Shown: positions 59,523 to 64,000 of the stretch, one piece after another
Layout of the letters: the number at the start of each line of letters is the position of its first letter
Numbering within the stretch: position 1 is the first letter of the stretch
Source of the DNA: Anaerolineae bacterium
GTDB taxonomy: Bacteria; Chloroflexota; Anaerolineae; DRVO01
Direction: 5' to 3'
Assembly: GCA_013178015.1 (NCBI GenBank)
Contig: JABLXR010000017.1
Coordinates: 48,969 to 112,968 of the forward strand
Length of the DNA: 64,000 bases
The notes under the pieces: model-generated
What the model saw: the letters and a program-made list of their open reading frames with translations, nothing else
Told to the model about the DNA's origin: nothing
Database searches by the model: none
Position numbers and translations under genes: made by a program

Positions 59523-60326
59523 ATGAAGGTTCTCATTGCCGCCGACATGGAAGGACTCGCCGGGCTGGTGCAATGGGATAGCTCCGAGGAGGAGCTGATG
59601 CGCCGGCTCATGACCGAGGAGGTCAACGCCGCCGCCCGAGGTGCCTTCGCCGGCGGCGCCACCGAGGTCCTCGCCGCTCAGAGCCACGGCGGCATGCGCA
59701 ACCTGCTGCCGGAGGCTCTCGACCCCCGAGTGACCTACATGGCGGGCCAGCCCAAGCCCCTCAACCACATGGCAGGGGTGGACGGCTCCTTCGACTTGGC
59801 CCTGTTCGTCGGCTACCACTCCCGGGCGGGCACGCGGCACGGCGTCATGGCCCATACCTTTTCCAACGGCGTCTTCTCCCTCAGCTTCAACGGCATCGAG
59901 ATGGGCGAGATCGGCACCGACGCCGCCCTGTGCGGGCACTTCGGCGTCCCGGTGGGCCTCGTCTGCGGCGACCAGGCCGCCTGCGAGGAGGCGACAGCCC
60001 TGCTGGGGGACGTGATCACGGTGCCGGTGAAAGAGGGGGTCAGCCGTTTCGCCGCCCGATGTCTGCCCCTGGCCGCAGCGCGCTCCCGGATCGAACGGTC
60101 GGCGGCCGACGCGGTCCGGCACGCTGGGAGCTTTGCACCCTTCGTCGTCGCCGGCCCAATCGCCGTCAGCCTGACCTTCACCCTGCCCGAATTCGCCGAC
60201 GCGGTGGAACACCTCGACTTCGTCTCCCGAGTGGACGGTCGGACGGTGACTTTCGAGGCCGAGGACTTCCCCCGAGCGTTCGAGCGCTTCAACGCTCTCC
60301 ACTTCCTGGCGCCTACCGTCCGCTAG
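59523..60326 (+). CDS. M55-family D-aminopeptidase (DppA-like)
   Basis: I chose the ATG at 59523, 4-5 nt after GGGAGG. The 267-residue product reads M-K-V-L-I-A-A-D-M-E-G-L-A-G (Asp8 and Glu10 zinc ligands), S-H-G-G-M-R (His), V-G-Y-H-S-R-A-G-T (His) and G-E-I-G-T-D-A (Glu), the full metal set of DppA-like enzymes. These form a ring-shaped decamer that cleaves D-amino-acid-containing peptides, possibly for cell-wall recycling. Longer upstream frame (to 59082) lacks protein character. It stands alone. Confidence 0.93.
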   Translation: MKVLIAADMEGLAGLVQWDSSEEELMRRLMTEEVNAAARGAFAGGATEVLAAQSHGGMRNLLPEALDPRVTYMAGQPKPLNHMAGVDGSFDLALFVGYHSRAGTRHGVMAHTFSNGVFSLSFNGIEMGEIGTDAALCGHFGVPVGLVCGDQAACEEATALLGDVITVPVKEGVSRFAARCLPLAAARSRIERSAADAVRHAGSFAPFVVAGPIAVSLTFTLPEFADAVEHLDFVSRVDGRTVTFEAEDFPRAFERFNALHFLAPTVR

Positions 60327-60470
60327 GGCCGCCTTGGCAGGAATCGCTGCCTGCCCGACAATGGGCCGGATGTCGCTGCGGCACACCGGTCGCGCATTCA
60401 GCGCCATCAAGAGAATGCGCCCGGCGGAATCGGTCAGAAACACGACTGCAAGAGCGGGAGGCGAGTGGCA

Positions 60471-60950
60471 ATGAGTACCTTGGTGGTCTACGACTCGAGG
60501 TTCGGCAATACGGAGAAGATCGCGCGGGCGATCGGAGAAACCCTGGGCGCAACCGATGTGGTTCGGGTCAGCAATGTGAAGCCGGAGCAACTGACGGGCG
60601 TGGACCTGCTGATCGTCGGCTCTCCCACCCACGGTTTCAGGCCCACCCCCGCGACCACCGACCTGCTCAAGGCCATCCCGGATAACGCCCTTCAGGGAGT
60701 GAAGGTGGCCGCCTTCGACACCAGGATCGACCCCAGCGAGGTGAAGGGCTTCGGTGGCCTCATATTGCGGCCCCTGATGAGCATCTTCGGCTACGCGGCC
60801 AAGCCCATCGCCAACCGCCTTGCGGCCAAGGGAGGGGAGCTCATCGCTCCGCCAGAGGGATTCATTGTGCTGGACCGGGAAGGGCCATTGCGAGACGGCG
60901 AGCTCGAACGGGCCGCCCACTGGGCCAGAAGGCTCCAATCAACCCAGTAG
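60471..60950 (+). CDS. Flavodoxin
   Basis: The ATG at 60471 lies ~10 nt after GGGAGG. The 159-residue product starts M-S-T-L-V-V-Y-D-S-R-F-G-N-T-E-K-I-A, the FMN phosphate loop, and has G-S-P-T-H-G-F-R-P (near 50-58) and a further aromatic-bearing region. The length is standard for short-chain flavodoxins. It would carry single electrons between metabolic enzymes. No dedicated partner is near. Confidence 0.9.
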   Translation: MSTLVVYDSRFGNTEKIARAIGETLGATDVVRVSNVKPEQLTGVDLLIVGSPTHGFRPTPATTDLLKAIPDNALQGVKVAAFDTRIDPSEVKGFGGLILRPLMSIFGYAAKPIANRLAAKGGELIAPPEGFIVLDREGPLRDGELERAAHWARRLQSTQ

Positions 60951-61336
60951 CAGGCCGGGGTTCGCCCTCACCACTTGAGGCACCGTCGGCTCCCTCGCCA
61001 GCATCGGAAGTAGCCACTCTCTCTGCCAGAGAGGGACCCGGGACGGTGAGGACCGCCCCTGCGCTCGCAGCGACTGGCTGGCCTCCTCTCGTCGCGGTAG
61101 GCACTCCGCCTGATCGGGGCGGAGCCAGCCTAATGTCACCTGGTTCTCACCCTTCTGCTGCCGGCCAGCCAGGGCCACAGTCGCCGAAGGTGATTGCACA
61201 CTGAACTAGCGGCCGACCACCGCGGCCTGCCCCTGGCAGGCACAACCACATGCAGCGAAGCTGTGGCTAGCGATCCCGTTCCTGCGCCTCGTGTGCCCGC
61301 GCCGGTGGGGTGCGCCTCAACCAGGCCGGGTCGGGA
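60951..61336. other. Intergenic region between flavodoxin and msrB
   Basis: A small hairpin CTCTCTGCCAGAGAG (61018-61032) follows flavodoxin and could be a weak terminator. A frame on the minus strand (60939-61199) has a mildly protein-like texture but no family I can name. Otherwise nothing is recognised. Confidence 0.4.
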
Positions 61337-61759
61337 TCACTCGCCCTCCTCTTCCCCAGCCTCCTCCTGAGGCAAGAAGCGCAGGGCCGCCGAATTGATG
61401 CAGTAGCGCAGACCGGTGGGCCGGGGCCCGTCCGTGAACACATGCCCCAAGTGGGCGTCGCAGACCTGGCACACTACCTCGGTGCGTACCATGCCGTGGC
61501 TGCGATCGGCCCGCTCGCTCACCGCCTGCTCGTGCTCGGGCGCCGTGAAGCTGGGCCACCCTGTGCCCGACTCGAACTTCGCCTCGGAGCGGAACAGACG
61601 GTTGCCGCAGCACACGCACACGTAGTGGCCCTCCTCGTGGTGGTCCCAGTACTCACCGGTGAAAGGCGGTTCCGTGCCCGCCTGCCGCGTGACTCGATAC
61701 TGCTCCGCAGTCAACTGCTCCCGCCATTCCTCGTCAGTCTTCCTAACCTTGTCAGCCAT
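61337..61759 (-). CDS. msrB: Methionine sulfoxide reductase B, cytosolic
   Basis: I chose the ATG at 61759; the frame upstream is repeat-derived (family C). The 140-residue product has the two zinc C-x-x-C pairs (C-V-C-C-G region and C-Q-V-C-D), E-S-G-T-G-W-P-S-F, and G-L-R-Y-C-I-N-S with the catalytic Cys. It reduces Met-R-sulfoxide, complementing MsrA. It has no signal peptide and no Sec codon, unlike the MsrA at 39.4-40.3 kb. So the two Msr enzymes of this window act in different compartments and use different nucleophiles. Confidence 0.95.
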   Translation of the reverse strand: MADKVRKTDEEWREQLTAEQYRVTRQAGTEPPFTGEYWDHHEEGHYVCVCCGNRLFRSEAKFESGTGWPSFTAPEHEQAVSERADRSHGMVRTEVVCQVCDAHLGHVFTDGPRPTGLRYCINSAALRFLPQEEAGEEEGE

Positions 61760-61784
61760 TTGGTCAACCTCACATTGTGGAGAT

Positions 61785-61821
61785 TTCACCGCTGAGATCG
61801 CTGAGACCGCAGAGAAGAAAC
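61785..61821. repeat. Family C repeat, inverted partner 1
   Basis: ACCGCTGAGATCGCTGAGAC followed by CGCAGAGAAGAAAC. It is the inverse of the copy at 61929-61966, so the ~180-bp segment between msrB and the DUF1624 gene looks like a MITE-type element with degenerate terminal inverted repeats. Confidence 0.6.
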
Positions 61822-61928
61822 ATCGGGTATGTAAGCGCAACCTCTACCGAATCGAGTCCCCTGACGAGCTACGCCGTCTCCGAGCGAACTCCGTCAAGGA
61901 GGAACTAACTGCGGCTCCGTTTCTTCAC

Positions 61929-61966
61929 CTTCTCTTCTCTGTGGTCTCCGCGATCTCTGCAGTCAC
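61929..61966. repeat. Family C repeat, inverted partner 2
   Basis: TTCTCTGTGGTCTCCGCGAT and then CTCTGCAGTCAC. It overlaps the stop codon (61963-61965) of the DUF1624-like gene. Confidence 0.6.
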
Positions 61967-62790
61967 ATCCGTAGCGCCAGCAGTAGCACCGCGATCAGCA
62001 GGGGCTGGTGGGCAAGGTACACCGGCAGAGAGTGCGCACCCATCCAGATCAGCGGACGCAGCACCGGCTTCCCGCTCCAATCGGGCAGGCGGAAGCGAGG
62101 GGCACCCCCTGGATACAGGTAGCGCCCGGCCACGGTACCCAGGATCATCACTCCGACCCAGGGGAGAAAGGGGAAGAAGTCCAGCTGGGCCGGAGGTGGC
62201 GGCCCTACCCCGAACCAGCCCAGCCGCGGGTCAGCGCCCTGCACGGTGGTCAGATAGACGCCAACAGAGGTGGCGGCCAGCCCCGGTATCAGGGCGTAGT
62301 AGCCCCAGCCCAAGACCAGGGTGCTCACCAGCGTGGCGGTACCAATCAGCTGCAGGATGCCGAAGACCACCACGGGCTGCCCGAAGTACAGCCAGGTGAC
62401 GGCGGTGATGGTCAGCCCCCAACCTATGAGCTTGAGCCCGCGAGAGAGGTGCCGCGCCCGAAGCTCGGCGGCGCTCCGGGTCCGGCGACCCCGCTGGTCG
62501 GCTAGGGCCAGGGCCATCCCGGCCAGGAAGACGAACTGAACCACGATAACACTCGAGGCGGGCCGCCACTTGCCCTCGAAGGGCTCTCCCGAAATGAAGC
62601 CGAACATCACCAGGTCGTAGGCTAGGTGGAAGACGATCATCATAACGATGGGGATGCCTCGCAGAGCATCCAGCTCCCAGAAGCGGGAAGATCCACCCTC
62701 GTGCACGAGGAGCAAGAAGCGACCGAGGCGCCGCAGCGCCCCGACGTGGGGTGCCACATCTGCCGTCCCCACTGCAGCTCCCTGACTCAT
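61963..62790 (-). CDS. DUF1624/HGSNAT-like membrane acyltransferase
   Basis: I chose the ATG at 62790 (M-S-Q-G-A-A-V-G); the frame opens at 62931. The ~275-residue protein has R-F-W-E-L-D-A-L-R-G-I-P-I-V-M-M-I-V-F-H-L (D-x-x-R-G signature and catalytic-type His in the first helix), as in DUF1624/heparan-alpha-glucosaminide acetyltransferase-like proteins. Seven to eight further helices follow, with S-L-P-V-Y-L-A-H-Q-P-L-L (second conserved His) near the end. It may transfer acyl groups across the membrane to surface glycans, which would fit the many glycosyltransferases. Confidence 0.85.
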   Translation of the reverse strand: MSQGAAVGTADVAPHVGALRRLGRFLLLVHEGGSSRFWELDALRGIPIVMMIVFHLAYDLVMFGFISGEPFEGKWRPASSVIVVQFVFLAGMALALADQRGRRTRSAAELRARHLSRGLKLIGWGLTITAVTWLYFGQPVVVFGILQLIGTATLVSTLVLGWGYYALIPGLAATSVGVYLTTVQGADPRLGWFGVGPPPPAQLDFFPFLPWVGVMILGTVAGRYLYPGGAPRFRLPDWSGKPVLRPLIWMGAHSLPVYLAHQPLLIAVLLLALRM

Positions 62791-62985
62791 ACCCTGCACT
62801 CCGTCACCGACCAACCACCTGTGCTTGCCGTCGCTCACTAACACCTGCAAAGAAGGGTATGCGAGTGCGGCAGTCGAAGTCAAACCGCGTCCAACAGCGA
62901 GAGCCCCTCCGCCAAGTCCCCCTTCTCGCACTCCCCAAGAGCAGGGGCAGCAGTCGGAAGCCGACGGCTGAGGGTGCCGCTGGCC

Positions 62986-63741
62986 CTACTCCCCTCGCAC
63001 CCGGCGTACCAGATCGCGCATGGCCCGGTCTATGATCACCAGGTCGGTGGTGGTAGTGACGAAGAGGAAACCCTTCTCGATCCAGTAGGCAGGGTCGTCG
63101 CCACCGTAGATGCCGGGGATCTTCCCGGCATGCCGGCAGGCGGCCAGCACCCGCATGATGGCCTCCTCGTGGCGACGGCGGTCTCCTGCCTCGGACAGGT
63201 CCAGCCCCATGGTGGCAGCCAGATCGTTGGGCCCGATCCAGCACCCGTCCACTCCCTCCACCGCCATGATCTCATCCACGTTCTCCAGGCCGGTGGCCGT
63301 CTCGATCTGGACTGCCAGGAAGACCTGGTCGTCGGCCCAGCGGACGTAGTTGGGTGCCTCGTAGTAGTCCACCGAGAAGGCACCCATGGAGCGTCCGCCC
63401 CGAGGCGGGTAGCGCATGGCGAAGGCCGCCGCCTCGGCCTCTGCCCGGGTGTTTACCATGGGGACCACGATGCCCAGAGCGCCGCGGTCGAGCAGCCGGC
63501 CGATGTCGTAGAAGTCGTTGCGGTGCACCCGCGCCATGGGCGTGGCCGGCCCGAGGCTTATCTTGGCGAAGGCGTCCATCGCCTCGTTGAGCTCCCAGGC
63601 CCCGTGCTGACAGTCCACCAACACGAAGTCGAATCCGGCCTGGGAGAGAGACTGGGCCACGAGGGACGAGCCCGTGGTGCAGACCACGCCCAAGGCAGGC
63701 ATTCCCTCGGTCAGGCGGCGCAAGGTGGCATTAGATCGCAT
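62986..63741 (-). CDS. HpcH/HpaI-family aldolase
   Basis: I chose the ATG at 63741 with AGGAGATG upstream. The 251-residue product has F-D-F-V-L-V-D-C-Q-H-G-A-W (metal/His region), M-A-R-V-H-R-N-D (Arg), G-A-L-G-I-V-V-P-M-V-N-T, V-A-V-Q-I-E-T (as L-A-V-Q-I-E-T, metal Glu) and W-I-G-P-N-D-L-A-A-T-M-G (metal Asp). It is a class II aldolase cleaving 2-keto-3-deoxy- or 4-hydroxy-2-oxo-acids to pyruvate plus an aldehyde. The substrate is unknown. Confidence 0.93.
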   Translation of the reverse strand: MRSNATLRRLTEGMPALGVVCTTGSSLVAQSLSQAGFDFVLVDCQHGAWELNEAMDAFAKISLGPATPMARVHRNDFYDIGRLLDRGALGIVVPMVNTRAEAEAAAFAMRYPPRGGRSMGAFSVDYYEAPNYVRWADDQVFLAVQIETATGLENVDEIMAVEGVDGCWIGPNDLAATMGLDLSEAGDRRRHEEAIMRVLAACRHAGKIPGIYGGDDPAYWIEKGFLFVTTTTDLVIIDRAMRDLVRRVRGE

Positions 63742-63908
63742 CGAAGCATCTCCTGTGATAGGCGTGCGAGGATGATACGACACCAGGGCAGAGTAGGACA
63801 GGTCAGAGAGGTCGTCGAATGGAATTCGGGGCTAGACGGCCCGGCGGCCGAATGCCCGCCTACGCGGACACACCACGTGTATCGGGGTGCGTCGGCGCAA
63901 GGCCTACC

Positions 63909-64000
63909 CTCTCGAAAGGCTCAGGGCAAGCTCTCAGCCCTCCCAGGGGGTAACGCCCGGCCGTAGCCCCCGCCACCCCGCACCTCCGTGTCTCCCGCTC
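63909..64000. repeat. Window-end repeat fragments (GAAAGGCTCAGGGCAAGCTC and family D)
   Basis: CTCGAAAGGCTCAGGGCAAG (63912-63931) is close to a widespread intergenic repeat type; CCTCCGTGTCTCCC near 63983-63996 repeats the family D unit seen at 28.3 kb. No gene is present in 63742-64000. Confidence 0.5.

Noticed and set aside
59499..60938. 479-codon open frame on the minus strand
   Set aside because: Antisense to the M55 peptidase and flavodoxin genes, whose motifs are clear.
60939..61199. 86-codon frame on the minus strand
   Set aside because: Mildly protein-like but without a family match, ribosome-binding site or context; mentioned only as part of the intergenic entry.

Overview
The window is GC-rich bacterial chromosome with no rRNA, tRNA, phage or CRISPR array that I could find. 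It most likely comes from an environmental Chloroflexota bacterium, Anaerolineae-like. This rests on overall gene style: many GT-C membrane glycosyltransferases, DUF4013 paralogues, beta-propeller lipoproteins with TATP-type linkers, two secreted proteins ending in an LPLxxR-type tail, and the tig-clpP-clpX order. It is an inference, not a marker-gene placement.

Layout. 1-12.5 kb: four polytopic GT-C glycosyltransferases (one cut by the window edge) around a purine permease, a cysteine-less peroxiredoxin-like protein, a macro-domain protein, a ceramidase-like hydrolase and an M28 peptidase lipoprotein. 12.5-17 kb: peptide deformylase, a response-regulator fusion, NAD synthetase and decayed toxin-antitoxin genes. 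17.5-23.1 kb: one giant secreted protein combining propeller repeats, beta-helix and a papain-like domain. 23.9-27.2 kb: tig-clpP-clpX protein quality-control operon ending in a clear terminator. 27.3-33.5 kb: URO-D-family protein, ECF sigma factor with a small membrane partner, GH4 enzyme, three tandem DUF4013 genes. 34.4-44.1 kb: multihaem cytochrome, GH99-like protein, cyclophilin lipoprotein, MsrA, EamA transporter, AGE epimerase and apiosidase-like hydrolase. 44-54.7 kb: ABC-transporter remnant, two VapBC-like pairs, a TumE-like pair, a double-propeller LysM lipoprotein, a two-component system, a methyltransferase and an aldo/keto reductase. 55-64 kb: glutaminyl-tRNA synthetase, orphan DNA methyltransferase, GNAT, M55 peptidase, flavodoxin, MsrB, DUF1624 protein and HpaI-type aldolase.

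Main finding. The methionine sulfoxide reductase A at 39437-40252 (minus) is split by one in-frame TGA exactly where the catalytic cysteine of the G-C-F-W-G motif belongs. Reading through gives a complete, membrane-targeted MsrA with no cysteine anywhere else. A perfect hairpin with GGU in its apical loop begins 13 nt after the TGA, close to the geometry of bacterial SECIS elements. I read this as an undescribed or at least easily mis-annotated selenoprotein MsrA; gene callers would report a truncated, inactive MsrA plus a short orphan.

The intergenic space is rich in small degenerate repeats (at least five families), gene remnants (HEPN, sulfatase, ABC exporter, HhH) and strong terminator hairpins. 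This suggests a genome with active small-repeat turnover.
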